A DNA stretch of 64,000 bases from Xylona heveae TC161 (Eukaryota; Ascomycota; Xylonomycetes; Xylonales; Xylonaceae), in contig NW_017264193.1 in assembly GCF_001619985.1 (NCBI RefSeq), positions 5,726 to 69,725 on the forward strand. Reading direction: 5' to 3'. The notes beneath the pieces were generated by a model. That model was given only the letters and a program-made list of their open reading frames with translations, did no database searches and had not been told where the DNA came from. Position 1 is the first letter of the stretch, and each line of letters starts with the position of its first letter. The position numbers and the translations under genes were made by a program. This document shows, piece after piece, positions 43,931 through 56,063 of the stretch.

Positions 43931-46900
43931 GATTGAAAGAGAGATATTTTAGATTCGACTATGAGACTGACAAAAATTCTCTGTCAAAAGTCCAGTCCGA
44001 AGCAGGACGTAGTATAGCAACGAATGGAAAGGGTTGGATCTCTCGCGTCACAACACGCACAACAAGAGCCAACACGCAAATACAAAAGAAAATGCAAATT
44101 ATCTTCTGCGACATGGATGTGCGCCCCCTAAGAGTAATATGCTCTTATTCTCCCGCTGGATCTCCATCACGCCAGCCAAAGCTTTTTTCCTCGCAAGTCC
44201 ATCTCGTGGGCAGAAAATACGAATAATATTAATGAATGGCGCCAAGAAACACAGCATCTCGCGCTTCGGACAATGGGCTTACAAATGCCCGCTGTAAGGC
44301 GGATGTGGGAACCGCTCGGATCTTCGGCACCGTCCACGGTGGATTTTCAAGAGAAGTACTCGTCTGCCGAATCCGAGGTGAGAGGTACTTGGGGCTACCT
44401 TTAGGAAGGAAGGAGTTGGGTACCTCTGTACCTTAGGACGAAAACTCCCTTACTCAAGCTGTCCGAGAGCTCGGGCCAAACAAACGCCGTCCACGCGTGG
44501 ATTTACCACCAAGATGGGTCTCATTGGTCATCATCAACCTCAGCATTGCGATCTGTTTACATCAATGCTAAGAAGAAGAAGAAGAAGAAGAACAACAACA
44601 ACATCATCGAGAGATCACGGTTCTTGGCATGCCGCCTAATTCTTCTAGAGTGGAATAGGGCAGACTAGAATATACTGTGTTTTTGTTTTTTCTCAAGTTT
44701 AATGACTAGATCACCACTTGCGCGCCGTTGGAAAGTTGGGCATAAGAGCCCCGCGACGAGAATGTTGCGGAACTCAGGATGACGTTCTTGACAGTTATGG
44801 CGGACCGAAGTTCCGATTAGATTGAGACAGCTTCAGTCACTTAGGGTTTACCCGGGCGAACGGCGGCAGAATAAAAGCTGCGGGAATTCCACTATTTCTT
44901 CCCGTGGGATGAGACTTCCCGGGCACAGAAGTCCTATGGAAGCAAATCTACAGAATGCGAGACTGGGCTGTAACCTTCCAAACCCTGGTTGAAACGGGTC
45001 GGGGTTGACCCTTTCAACCACATGCAACTAATCCTAGCTCTCATTCAGGAACGGTGATGTTCTGGGCTCTGAACATGACGTTCCCATCGATGATCCTTGG
45101 AGGACACGAAGTCTCTGACACGCAGGTTTTGCCTTATCGCTTTCTCTTGCCCTCATCACTTTCTGCCGGATCAATTTAGCCGGCAAGAGCGGTTTGCAAC
45201 AGGGAGCAACAGGGAGTTGACATCTGCTCGGGCCCAATGATCGAAGATGAGCTATTCGACGCAACGATTACCTTTAGCCCTTCAACTCTAACATCAGTAC
45301 CTGTACTGTCCTGACGCAGCGCGTGATATGCGGGATCGCTGGCCCGAGACCCCTTTCCGCGCATTGTGGTAATGTCGTCAACAAGCTCTCTCGCAGGGTC
45401 CTCAACGTATTCTCGGGATTCCCGGAACCTGGGATGAGTGTCGTCCCGCAATTACGGGGTCAACTGTCCCAAGAAAGGCAAATTCCGCCAAACTTGCCAA
45501 ACGCTGATTGGCTCTCCCAACCGTCACTCTTCGCTCTGAGGATGGCCACTGACCGCGGACCTTTGCTTACAGCACAGATACATCAGCAAAAGGAACAAAA
45601 ATAACTGCGATTTTCATGGTCGTCCGCCTGGATGGTATGCCAGCCGGCACGGGTTTCGTCAACGCTTCCCAATCTTTCTGTAGACCAGCTGCAGGGCCCA
45701 CTCCACGTCGCTTCCGATCATGTATGGGTCGGAGTGAGCAACTACGAGTAACGACATGCCTTTCACGGTTCAATGTGGCTTGCTCATGGCATGGATTCTG
45801 CACACCAAATATTAGCTAACGCAGGGTTGGCGCCACTACCCTCTGACTTCAGGGTCAGCGCAATCGACAAACGGCGTGAAGATCTGGCGCGCACTTTGAC
45901 TGATTCCGTTAGAGTCGAACGCTGTTCGAGGCTCCTGGGATTCCCTCATCCTCATATCACCTGCTCATGGTGAGCGGCTCTTTCGATACATGTACGCTAT
46001 CTTACGTGGCATCAAGATGTAGATGGGATCATTTTTTTTTATTGCTTCTCCTTTCAATAAATCCAATAGCATCGGCTTGCCGCGCGTTCTCGAATGCTTT
46101 GCATTGGGGAGGTTAGGTGTCTTCTGAAGCGGGCTTGGCAAGACGTGTGGCTTCGTCAAGCAACATAAGCTCTCCACCAGCGTCACGGAACGGGTGGCCC
46201 CTTGCTCACTCCCGCGGTGGGGCTATCGGTCTGATATCAGCCCGCGGATAGCCCGTCGATCAGGCCTTTTCGAATGAATGTTAGCAGGTGAATGGCTTCT
46301 CTTTCCCATCAGACGAGCTGCGATCGCTGATCGAACCCCAGCCCACGAGAGTGGAGATGCAGCTTGCGGCCTTTCAGAGGTTTGCGCTCTCCGCGAGTAC
46401 CTGAGCGCCTGGGGCAACAAGCATACTCGCGTGGAAACCGCGCATGCACGTCCTCGTTACCGGAAGACTTACACGCTTTCAAGGTTTCAAGCTCGCCAAA
46501 TTTTCATATGCTCCGCACAATGCACCAGATAGGCTGCTAGATCCATCGCCACTCACTGCGGGAACTGGTGCTCTAGTTCGACGGCAGATATCAGAGCCTT
46601 TCGGGTGAATTCGTAGCTGCAAATCATGGGGTTCGATAAGGAAAAGCAAACGTTCTATCAATCTACCTCCGATACGCGACTGGCTGGGTTTCCAGTCCGT
46701 GAAGCTCTGATGGACGGCTGTTGGCCCCATGTACGCTATCCTGCCACCTGAGTGGTTGCGCCATTTTGAGAGCAATGGCCTGCTCGAACGATTTGACTCT
46801 CTCAAGTCGTGATCCTCCAGCTGAATTGGGATACCCAGGAGGAGGGTTCTGACGCAGCATAATCCTTGGTCCTGAATCCACTAGTCTTGGGGAAACTAAC

Positions 46901-47281
46901 ATGCACCCGACAACGACGCAGCCGGGGATCAACCTTACCCAAGTTACCGTGTCATTATTCGAAAGAGCTAATGCATCTTCACTTAGCGGATCTTGATGTT
47001 TCTGACTTTAGGTCTCACGACTTACGAAAACACCCGAGGAACGGATGAAAACGGCAAAGAGATGTTTTTTGCACCTCATCGACGAGGCCTAACAATGTTG
47101 AACATCTGTGTATAAGAATGCTGCTTCGACCGCTCAGATCTCTCATCATCAGTCAAGCTCCTTCGAAACAGCAGAGGTGTAAACTTGCTTTGACGACTAC
47201 TTGATCTAGAGTACGTTCCAGTTCATCGTTCCTACAATATCTTCTTGGGATTTGAAGCTGATATCCCAATAGTCAATCATC
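43931..47281. other. Divergent 3.35-kb spacer between MFS and NRPS genes
   Basis: Unusually long for this genome. It contains AAG/AAC microsatellites at 44570-44603, a near-perfect hairpin at 44987-45019 and a TATAAG at about 47111. No gene-sized frame has a recognisable domain. Confidence 0.35.
44987..45019. promoter_or_regulatory. Strong hairpin or palindrome
   Basis: GGTTGAAACGGGTC and GACCCTTTCAACC are complementary over 13 bp with a single bulged base, around a 6-nt loop. Role unknown; it could be an operator for a dimeric protein or part of a transcript. Confidence 0.5.
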
Positions 47282-50200
47282 ATGGCGCCCATGCTATTGG
47301 AAAGACCTGCTGCCAGTACCTGGGAAGGCTTTGGGGAAGCTGAAAAAGGCCTTGAGAACTTCTTCCTGCCTCTTTCGGCTGCAAAGCCTGCCGCCGTTGA
47401 ACCCAAGCAGGCGACCTCATCGGCCGCGAGCTCTATTATTGATCTATTCGAGAGTCAGGTCGAGCAGACACCTCATGCACCCGCAGTCCACCATGAGCAC
47501 AGTGAGCCTCAGAGCTTCGCGGACTTCAACAAGCTCGTGAATCAGATCGTCGAGGCTTTGTCCCTGCGCGCCGGGACCATTGTGCCAATCTGCATGGACC
47601 CCTCTGTCGAGTTTGCCGCTACTGTCATTGCGGTCCTCAAGTCCGGGGCTGCCTACACCATTCTTGATCCTGCTGGAGCTCCTGACAGAAACCGGTTCAT
47701 CGCCGCTGAAGGTGATTCTGAGGTCGTTATTGTGGATGAGAGATACGCGGCCCCCTTCGAGCAAGCAGTGTCCATTGAATCAATAATTGCAAAGATCTCC
47801 GCGGAACAAATCACTGGCGAAGCTCGCAACAAGCCATATATCGACAGATCGAGCAGAGCCTACATTGTCTACACTTCCGGATCAACAGGCACCCCGAAAG
47901 GTGTCGTCGTCACCCACGGTGCAGCTTTGGCTGGCATCCAGTCTTTCTCGCTCAATGGCAAAGCTCGCTGGCTGCTTTTCTTCAATCCTATCTTTTCTGC
48001 GGCGCAGCGCACCATTTTGGCCACTCTCTCCAAGGGAGGTTGCCTTTGCTTGGCCAGACGGGACCGATTGACGACTTCTCTGAAAGACACCATTGAAAAG
48101 ATGCAGATTGATGCTCTTGGAATTACGCCCTCAACTCTGGCCCTTCTGCCTGCGGATGACGTGCCTCGCTCGCTTCGGCAAATTACCACCGTTGGCGAGC
48201 CTGCTAGCTCAACTTTGATCGACTTGTGGGCGGACAAGGTTGTCCTCCGTGTCTCATACGGTTTGAGCGAATGCGCTCAGCTCAACTTCTCCACACAAGT
48301 GCACAAGGGAAGCAACCCCCGCAACGTCGGAAAGCCGTCGGATACCACCACCGCCTATCTTTTGCAGCCAGGCACCACCGAGCTTGTTGCTCAGGGTGAG
48401 AAGGGAGAATTGTGCTTGGCCGGTCCACAACTTGCAGATGGCTACCTCAAGCGGCCGGAGCAGACTGCCGAACGCTTCATTAAGAACCCATTTGGCGAGG
48501 GTCGCATGTACCGTACCGGTGATCTTGCGCTTCAGCACGAGAACGGCACTTTTGAGATCGTCGGCCGAATCGATAACCAAATCAAGATCTACGGTCAGAG
48601 ACTCGAACCTGGTGAGGTTTCAGCGGTTCTGGCGAAGAACCATGGAGTTGTTGCTTCCGGAGTCGTGGCCGCCGTCGTTGACGGCGAGAAGTCGCTTGTT
48701 GCGGCTATTGTCCCCGCTGAGGATGTTGAATGGAGCGCATTGGTCAAGGAACTTCGTGAGCAGGCCCGCGCGGCATTGCCCTCATACATGGTTCCGAGCT
48801 ACTGGCTTCACTTGGATGCCCTCCCCACCAACCCCAACGGCAAAGTAGTCCCTGCCTTGATCACCAAGGCGGCAGAAGAGACGCCCAAGATGGACATGCT
48901 GGGACGTGCAGCCCACCATTCGTTGTCGGAGGAAGACCGTGTGGTTGAGGAGGTCGAAGTGCAAATCCGGGATGCTTGGTCCGAAGTTCTCGGCATGGCT
49001 GCCGAGTCGATTGGTCGGCAAGACACTTTTATCCATCTCGGTGGCAGCTCTATCCAGGCCATTCGTATCATCAACGACCTCCGTCGCGTTGGTATTTTGC
49101 TGGAGCTGCCCGACCTCCTTGGTCCGAACAACCTATCACAGATTCGTGGCCGTGTCAATCTGGTTGATCCTGACAGTGTCGATGACGATGGCCCGGTCCG
49201 CGTGGCTCCTTTCTCTCTGATCAAGGATGAATCTGTGGCTGCATCGTTGAGCTCTGACCGCAACATTGAGGACGCCTACCCCCTCACAGCTCTGCAGGAA
49301 GAATTCTTCTCTGCCATTCTCCGCGGAAACCAGATCTACCTTTACCGCCGTTTCTGGAACGTGAGCCACTTGGACATTGACCGACTTAAGCTGGCCTTCA
49401 AGATGGTCTTCTCGCTCTATCCCATCTACCGCACGACGGTGATCCAGACGGAAGCCGGTCTCATTCAGACCGCCAGACGAGACGTGACTCTGCCTTGGAA
49501 AGAATATGAAATGTCTTTGCCCGAATACGAAGACCTGGATCGTAGCATTCCAGTTGAGCTAGGCAGCCTGATGTTCCGCATGGCCCTCATCAACCGCGAA
49601 ACTCTAGTGGTGTCTATGCATCACACAATCTTCGACTTCTGGGCCCACCGTTTCCTCTATGAGGATGTTGCAAGACTCTACAGCGGTCTTGACCTCGTTC
49701 CCAGACCGGCATATACAAATCTGATCCACCACCACCAGCAGGTCGACAAGGAGGCAGAGGACGCCTTCTGGAAGCCATACTTGGCCGAAGCACCTCCAAC
49801 CATCTTGAACCACGCTCCTCCTGCTGGCCGCCGCTGGACCGGACAGCACCTCCCAATCAACCTTGACAAGGCTGCTGCACCTCTTGGTCTCACTACTGCA
49901 ACTCTCATTGACACTGCCTGGGCCCTTGTGCTCACGCACCACACCGGCCAGACCGATGTCACTTGGTCTATGCTTATCTCGGGCCGCGATGTGCCTGTCA
50001 AGGACGTCGAAAGAGTCAATGGACCTGCTCTCCTTGTCATTCCCCAGCGTCTCAAGGTTGACACAAACACCACGCTCAGGGAAATCATGCAGGCCGTCTC
50101 CACTGATTTCTGGGAAGTTCTCAAGCACGGCCGTGTTGGTCTGACCGAGTCTCTGGCAGCAGCTGGTCATAAACAGGGACACATTGACACCTTGATCAAC

Positions 50201-50446
50201 ATCTTGGTCCGTGACACTGAGGACCCCGACTTCCAAAAGGAGGTCTTCAAGCAGCACGGACCGAGACAAATCTCCCAGACAGAGTTCTCCATGATGGAGG
50301 CTCAAGCCAATGGTGATGGCTACGATTTCCGACTTACGACCGACATTGAGGAGGATCGCGCCCAACTCATTGTTGACCAGACCGCCAACACTGTGCGCGC
50401 TCTCATTGAGCAGCCTGATCTGCCTTTCAGCCAGTTGAAATTTTAG
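47282..50446 (+). CDS. Single-module NRPS, A-T-C architecture
   Basis: A single exon of 1054 residues. Adenylation domain about residues 45-535: A3 IVYTSGSTGTPKG near 197, A5 SYGLSECAQ, A7 YRTGDL, A8 GRIDNQIKIYGQR and A10 PTNPNGK. Thiolation domain about 560-635 with the phosphopantetheine Ser589 in LGGSSIQAI. Condensation domain about 655-1050 with MHHTIFDF, in which His781 and Asp785 of HHxxxDG are kept but Gly is Phe. In core A4 the residue equivalent to Asp235 of GrsA is Ser239 (FFNPIFSAA), so a standard alpha-amino acid substrate is doubtful. There is no thioesterase or reductase; release would use the terminal C domain. It is an orphan synthetase with no tailoring enzymes adjacent. The start has a good context (TCATCATGGCG). 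Confidence 0.93.
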   Translation: MAPMLLERPAASTWEGFGEAEKGLENFFLPLSAAKPAAVEPKQATSSAASSIIDLFESQVEQTPHAPAVHHEHSEPQSFADFNKLVNQIVEALSLRAGTIVPICMDPSVEFAATVIAVLKSGAAYTILDPAGAPDRNRFIAAEGDSEVVIVDERYAAPFEQAVSIESIIAKISAEQITGEARNKPYIDRSSRAYIVYTSGSTGTPKGVVVTHGAALAGIQSFSLNGKARWLLFFNPIFSAAQRTILATLSKGGCLCLARRDRLTTSLKDTIEKMQIDALGITPSTLALLPADDVPRSLRQITTVGEPASSTLIDLWADKVVLRVSYGLSECAQLNFSTQVHKGSNPRNVGKPSDTTTAYLLQPGTTELVAQGEKGELCLAGPQLADGYLKRPEQTAERFIKNPFGEGRMYRTGDLALQHENGTFEIVGRIDNQIKIYGQRLEPGEVSAVLAKNHGVVASGVVAAVVDGEKSLVAAIVPAEDVEWSALVKELREQARAALPSYMVPSYWLHLDALPTNPNGKVVPALITKAAEETPKMDMLGRAAHHSLSEEDRVVEEVEVQIRDAWSEVLGMAAESIGRQDTFIHLGGSSIQAIRIINDLRRVGILLELPDLLGPNNLSQIRGRVNLVDPDSVDDDGPVRVAPFSLIKDESVAASLSSDRNIEDAYPLTALQEEFFSAILRGNQIYLYRRFWNVSHLDIDRLKLAFKMVFSLYPIYRTTVIQTEAGLIQTARRDVTLPWKEYEMSLPEYEDLDRSIPVELGSLMFRMALINRETLVVSMHHTIFDFWAHRFLYEDVARLYSGLDLVPRPAYTNLIHHHQQVDKEAEDAFWKPYLAEAPPTILNHAPPAGRRWTGQHLPINLDKAAAPLGLTTATLIDTAWALVLTHHTGQTDVTWSMLISGRDVPVKDVERVNGPALLVIPQRLKVDTNTTLREIMQAVSTDFWEVLKHGRVGLTESLAAAGHKQGHIDTLINILVRDTEDPDFQKEVFKQHGPRQISQTEFSMMEAQANGDGYDFRLTTDIEEDRAQLIVDQTANTVRALIEQPDLPFSQLKF

Positions 50447-51020
50447 ATGAAGGGCTATTAAATTGACGCGAAGCTCGGCGCCATCATCTTGGCGTGCCAC
50501 GAATTTCCTTTGACACTCTTTTTTCGTTACTCATAGACTTGTCTTTCTTCGGTTTCCTTTTTAATACTTGTAAATAGATGACTCCGGCGCATATAGAATT
50601 GATTTTTATTGGCTATGAACTTTTTTGGAAGAGTCTCCTGGCTTGGCGACTCTTCTTTCAAAACATTATATGCTCTCCGTGACACGCCCATGTATATTGC
50701 TTTAAGGTTTCAACGATGCAGATATCTCCGATGAGCCCAGGTAAAATGGAATCGGCCTTTTCGGCATTATGAATTAATTGCACTGCAGGGTTCCCGAAAA
50801 GAGAATTTGCACTACCAGATGCTCTGCTGTACTTGTCGATGCTGTGACAAGTGATAATATCTAAAGACGCATACATGTGACTGCTTCTCTTGGAAATGTT
50901 TCACCGCAAACGGTCTATGGAAAGTTCTTGTCCTGACAAGATGGTGTTATGGTTATGCTAGGAAGGTAGTTGTCGATGCAGGGATGGGTTATAAAGCTCA
51001 AGACGTCTTGACGATAAATT
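50447..51020. other. Intergenic region, convergent gene ends
   Basis: 3' regions of the NRPS and GDP-mannose transporter genes. No gene is seen. Confidence 0.4.
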
Positions 51021-51143
51021 CTATAATCTCCAAGTTGTTAATATTTTCACCAGAATTTACTGCCTTTCCCCCTAATGTTGAAGGGAAAGTAATCGGAAAA
51101 CAGTCGCATAGTTCAAAATAAAAATCGCCGTTTTGGGGGAGGG
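51021..51143 (+). repeat. Direct repeat copy 1
   Basis: About 123 bp that recurs in the same orientation at 53310-53434. Shared strings include TAATATTTTCACC, GAATTTACTG, TAATGTTGAAGGG and GCCGTTTTGGGG. It lies 64 bp past the stop codon of the transporter gene. Confidence 0.8.
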
Positions 51144-51206
51144 CTCCTTGCCTCCCCATTTCTTCGAATCCTCTCTGCTTACTCGACTAGCCGGGCCGGT
51201 ATTGGC

Positions 51207-52559
51207 TTATGAGTTCGATGCATCCTTCTGGCTCTGAGAACTGGCGCTCATGGCCGGTCGGGCGGTGGGGAGGACCTGATTCTTCTGTTCCTTCTGCTTC
51301 ATCTTGCCATAACCGTAGATAAGGCCGCTGAAGAATCCCAGGAGGATAGCCGAGACGCTACTAAAGGTGATGGGAGCATCGAAAAAGACGATGCCGCTGA
51401 TGGCGAGCGGGAGCTTGTTCAGATAACCGACGAACGAGTACGTAGTCGACGAAGTCTTTCGAATGCACCAGGCAGACGAGTACGAGATAAAGATGGCACC
51501 CAGGCCCGAGTAGAGCATGCCAATCAAGAGGCTGTAGCGCGACTCGGCAGGGAAATTCTTGGCCAGGTTGGCCGAGGACCAGTCCTCGGTTACCAGGGAG
51601 CAGATAATCATGATGGGGAGGGAGAGCAAGTTGTTATAGAACATAGCTGGTCGATTCCGGGTCAGTTTGCATTGCAAATCCTGAGTGGTTGATTTAAAAC
51701 TTACTGTCCCAGTCCTTGAAGTTCAGCGAAGTGATGAACTTGCGCGTGCCCAAGACGTATGAGGCAGTACAGACAACGTTGAGCCCCATCCACGCATACC
51801 CAGCGTTCAAGTTTGAGATAGCGGCGGCAGTCTCCCCTGAGTGCCCAGTGCCATTGAGGGCAGCCTGGATATCAGCCCACGCAGCTACGACGGAGCTGAG
51901 CACCATGAAGCCGAACGACAGCAGAAGCAGCGGGGTGAGGCTGCCGCCAAACCACAGGACCTCGCCATAGGCGATGACGATGATGGTCAAGTTCTTGAAG
52001 ATAGTGTACACGGGTACCGATAGAAATTGAAGAGACTTGGTGCTGGTGTAGATCATGCCAACGAAGAACACAGACACGGGGAACCCTGGTTCTGTATTAG
52101 CACGAGGAATTGCACAAGCGTCAATTGGCTGGACATACATCTCTTGACCTTGCCGCTTTCCAAGGCAGCGAGGTCAGTGATAAAACCCGCTCGCTTCAAG
52201 ACCAGAATTGCAGCCGTGCAAAGAACAGCCTGTCGAATAGGTGTCAGCTGTAGAGTCTTGATGTGGTGCCAGGGTGTCGCGGGCGCGCGTACCTGAATGG
52301 CCAGATAAAGGAAGTTCAAATTCCAGGACGAACCTGAAACGACATACTTGTTCACGACCGTCATACTAATCGAGGAGAAGCAGTAGGCAAGGACAGCAGC
52401 ACCAGGAGTGTTCTTGAGTTGGGAGAGAGCGCTACCCATGCTGCTATCGACGGGAGCCCAGTCATGGGGCGCAGGCTTCAGCAGGAAACTCTCCTGCTCA
52501 CCAAACTCCTTCCCATCCATCCCATTCATCTCTAGATCCTCGCTCTTCTTGTTCGACAT
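51207..52559 (-). CDS. gmtA: Golgi GDP-mannose transporter
   Basis: Four exons on the minus strand, 52559-52293, 52229-52139, 52085-51705 and 51646-51207, give 392 residues. It is a drug/metabolite-transporter family antiporter (Vrg4 type) that moves GDP-mannose into the Golgi lumen for mannan and glycoprotein synthesis. After a hydrophilic N-terminus come about ten membrane segments. The FYNN motif (MFYNNLLSLP), known to help bind the nucleotide sugar in Vrg4, and GYLNKLPLA at the GALNK position are visible. The C-terminal tail is hydrophilic (KMKQKEQKNQ). The A. nidulans homologues are gmtA and gmtB; which one this is cannot be told. It is flanked on both sides by copies of a 123-bp repeat. 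Confidence 0.93.
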
Positions 52560-53935
52560 TGTGATTTCGTGGTGGAATGGTCGTTGGATCGAAAGGTCGG
52601 AAACGAAAGGCTCGAGGTAGCCTATCTCACAGAATGACAGGGATAAGGGGAAGAAACATACTAGTATCCGCTAAGGGAGGCTGCTCGATGCAAGAAGGGC
52701 GTTCCGAGTTCCACTCCGTGCAAAACAGAGGCGACAATCAAGACGGCAATTGGGACGGCTTGAAGTGAAGGACTACACGCAGCGAAAGAAGGAAAAAAAT
52801 AGACCCCCGAAGGGACCTCTTCAGTAAACTTGACAATTTACCTTTGTACTTGCATTAATGCTCCTGACTCCAAGGGAAAGGGGAGTCGCGCGGCCCTGGC
52901 GGGCGACGCGTGAACAAATCTTGGTGTTGCGGGAGGACTAACCAATCTATGACTAGTGGTTGTGTCATGCTTGTGACAAACCCTGCAGTACCTGGATCAG
53001 ATCCACTCAGGTATTTTATGCTTGGTTGAAGTGCTTGTACGGTTCAGAAAGTTTCACGGCCGTACTTCAATACCTTTACGTGGCTTTCTATTCATCCTAT
53101 ATGCTCTGAGATATCTGAGATCATATAAACAATTGAGATACAGAAGTATTACTCTAGAGAGTTATAGCAATGCAGAATATTAAGGATAAAACGGTAAATG
53201 AAAATGAAAATAAAAATAAAAAAATTATGATTCGCTGATCCTTGTGAGTTACTAAGCATATTTCACTGCCATAATAGGTATAGGCACGAATCTTTCTAAA
53301 CCGCACGAGTTATAATTTTCCCAGTTGCTAATATTTTCACCGGAATTTACTGTCTTTTCCCCGTAATGTTGAAGGGGAAGTAACACGAAATTAGTCTACA
53401 TAGTTCTAAAGAAAAGTGGCCGTTTTGGGGTAGAGTATTACTGCTTTGGGATGGATGGGAGCGTTTCTCACTCAGCTTATTGCTCCTCTTGCATCATACT
53501 TTCCGTTCTTGTTCTAGCACCTCAAAAATTTCACCCGTAGTGAATTTACTAGAGATCTTGATCTGTGCAGCAGAAAGATGTATCCCAAACTCAAAGTCTT
53601 GTGGCACATACTTGTATGGCGAGGTACGGAGTATCGGGGCTGTCTCCGGTTGGTAATTCCACATAATTATGTCATTGTTGAACGAGTTGGCAGGTCTACT
53701 GCCAACCACCCATCAACCCCATCACATGCTCTCCCGCACTTTCCCGCTTGTCAACCGGAAATGAGGGCACCCACCTTGTTCATCCCCCAAAATCCTATAT
53801 TCTTGATAAGCCTCTACCAAGACGAAAAAAAAGTTCATACTCTCCCCGGGCGCCCACATTTTTCAGGCGGGGATCCCCTTTTCTTTTCTTCTTACGACAG
53901 CAGGTCCAATTTTCTTATGATCTCCGCCTGCACAA
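52560..53935. other. Divergent promoter region
   Basis: 1.38 kb between the GDP-mannose transporter and the DUF2985 gene. It is AT-rich at 53100-53230 and holds the second copy of the direct repeat. No gene is seen. Confidence 0.4.
53310..53434 (+). repeat. Direct repeat copy 2
   Basis: The second, diverged copy of the repeat at 51021-51143, with many substitutions and few length changes, 2.29 kb away in direct orientation and about 750 bp upstream of the transporter start. Confidence 0.8.
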
Positions 53936-56063
53936 ATGGACCGAATTGAGCCAACGGCTCGTCATGATGGCGACTTGAATGTCGGCCCCTCAGGGAGCGC
54001 AAATCCCAATCCCAATCCCAATCCCAAGCCCCAGCGCCCAGCGCCAAGGCCAACTATCACGCGTCGGCTGGACTCAAGAACGACTATATCAGGACCAAGG
54101 CAGCCCAGCATCCAAATATTACGTTTGCCTTCAACCACCTCGACAGCATCGACACGCACCGCAGCTAGAACGCCACCGATTAATCAAAACCGCGCTCACG
54201 ATGGAGAGCCAACTGATTATCTTGCTCAGTCGGGGAGGCGACGAAGCAGCTCTGAGCCACAGAGGATGCATGGATTGGATACACATCAGGCGGATCTTGG
54301 ACAACGACGCCATGCCCGTCCTCATGCCCAGAGTGTGGGGGCCCCTGTCGAGCTCAATGCCCTGGAACCTCCACCCCCCACCCGTCCACGAGCGGGATCT
54401 GGACGACTACGTCGCATGAGTGCACGGTCAGCACTGGGAATGAAACGCTCAGCGACCACAGGAGGTGGTTTGGATGCTGCTCCACGACGACCGCCTCCTG
54501 TCCCACTTGCTCCAAGGCAACAATATGATTCTGAAATTGTTAATCTTCTCGACGTAATCGGTATGGCTGCTTGTATCTTGATTTGAAGTGAATGTGTTCA
54601 GTACTGATTTTGCAACTTCAGACCCAGAAGTTTCCACTCTCTCAACATTAACCAATGTTCAAAATTCGCTCTTTATTCCCGATCTCGGCCGCTGGATCAA
54701 TCGCCAGCCAACATATACCCTTACACGTCACCCATCAGATATCCCAGAGGTCGAAAGTCCTCGAGATGACGAAGACCTTGCACGGGAAGAAGGCGCAGAG
54801 ACACCCAAAGAGCCACCGCAAGCCGAACGGACGAGGTCCTTGAGCACAATCGCGTCTACCATCAGCGAGGGCCGATACGCCATTCTACCAGAGGGTGTTA
54901 CTCTTGAAGGATGGACCAAAGCCAACAAGGCTGAGCTCGACGACCTGGTCCGCCACATGTTACATTCACGACGCGCCAAGATCAAGCGTGGTTTGAAAGG
55001 TTTCGGTCAATATGTGCGCCGGCGTAAGTTTAATAGATGTCTCTTCCTCTTTTCAACTTGCCATGTGCTGATTTTATCAAGCCCTTGGTTTTTTTGTGAC
55101 CTTGTACGCAACCTTAATTACTCTCTTTGGACTTGCGTGGGTTTTGTTCTTGATTGGTAGGTTCAGACTACTCTCCATCCACTATCCGAAGCAACCATGC
55201 AACGAGAAAGACTCGATCAGGTCTCGGCTGGCTCTACATTGATTTTCAGATTGAACTTTCTGGCATGATGCTGTGAGCAGACAAAATTCTAACATCATTC
55301 AGGTTGGGTTAACGTTGGCGGTCGACAACTTTATGTCATCAACGTTATCGACAATGTCCTTGTCGCCTTGTTTGCCGTCATGGGCGACGGTCTCGCTCCA
55401 TTTCGTGCCGTGGACACGTATCATATGATATTCATTGCTCACTACCACCATCTAACCTGGCGGAAGCGCAAAGAATGGGAGCTGCCAAAGCTACAAGACA
55501 AGAACGATTTGCCAGCAGAGCGCAAGACAAATACCATGAATCCCGACGTGGACTTGGAAAATATGGCGGCGACCGCTGCAGAGACAGGGACTGCGGAAGA
55601 GGCAGAGTTCACTGTTTTAACGCCGCGCCAGCAACTGCGTCTCCAACATCATCAACGAAAATTTGCCAAGGCTCATACATTTTACAAGCCGCACGAGGTT
55701 TTGACCCATCATGCTTTCCCGCTGCGACTGCTTGTTGCGATTGTGGTTTTGTTGGACTGCCATTCGCTCTTCCAGATCGCGCTAGGCACCTGCACTTGGT
55801 CTATTTCCTACAAAGTCCGGCCATTCGCTCTCACTACTGTCATTCTTTGCTGTTCGATTGCCTGTAACATTACGGCTGGCGTCCTGATTTCTGTCGGTGA
55901 CCACCGCACTCGCAAGCGGGAAGTCATTGAAAAGTTGTTCCGCCAGGAACTGACGAGCCAGGCCATCGCAAAGCTCGAGAAGCGATACCGGAAAGAAAGT
56001 GATTCCAATGAGGCGAGCGACTCAAACAATGAGCTTGTCCCTCGGATTAATGAGCCGAGTTAG
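53936..56063 (+). CDS. DUF2985 family integral membrane protein
   Basis: Four exons, 53936-54560, 54622-55023, 55082-55156 and 55303-56063, give 620 residues; all introns are phase 1. The N-terminal third is disordered, rich in Pro and Arg, with an NPNPNPNPKP run encoded by a repeated CCCAAT hexamer. The conserved core starts at ILPEGVTLEGWTKANKAELDDLVRHMLHS. It holds four main hydrophobic segments: the 75-nt third exon (FFVTLYATLITLFGLAWVLF), VIDNVLVALFAVMGDGLAPFR, LRLLVAIVVLLDCHSLFQIALG and TTVILCCSIACNITAGVL. The pattern fits DUF2985 (PF11204), fungal membrane proteins of unknown function. The C-terminus is charged and coiled-coil-like. Confidence 0.87.

Noticed and set aside
49604-50500. 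298-codon minus-strand frame inside the NRPS
   Set aside because: It lies opposite a well-conserved condensation domain and has no recognisable motif; it is a shadow of the codon usage there.
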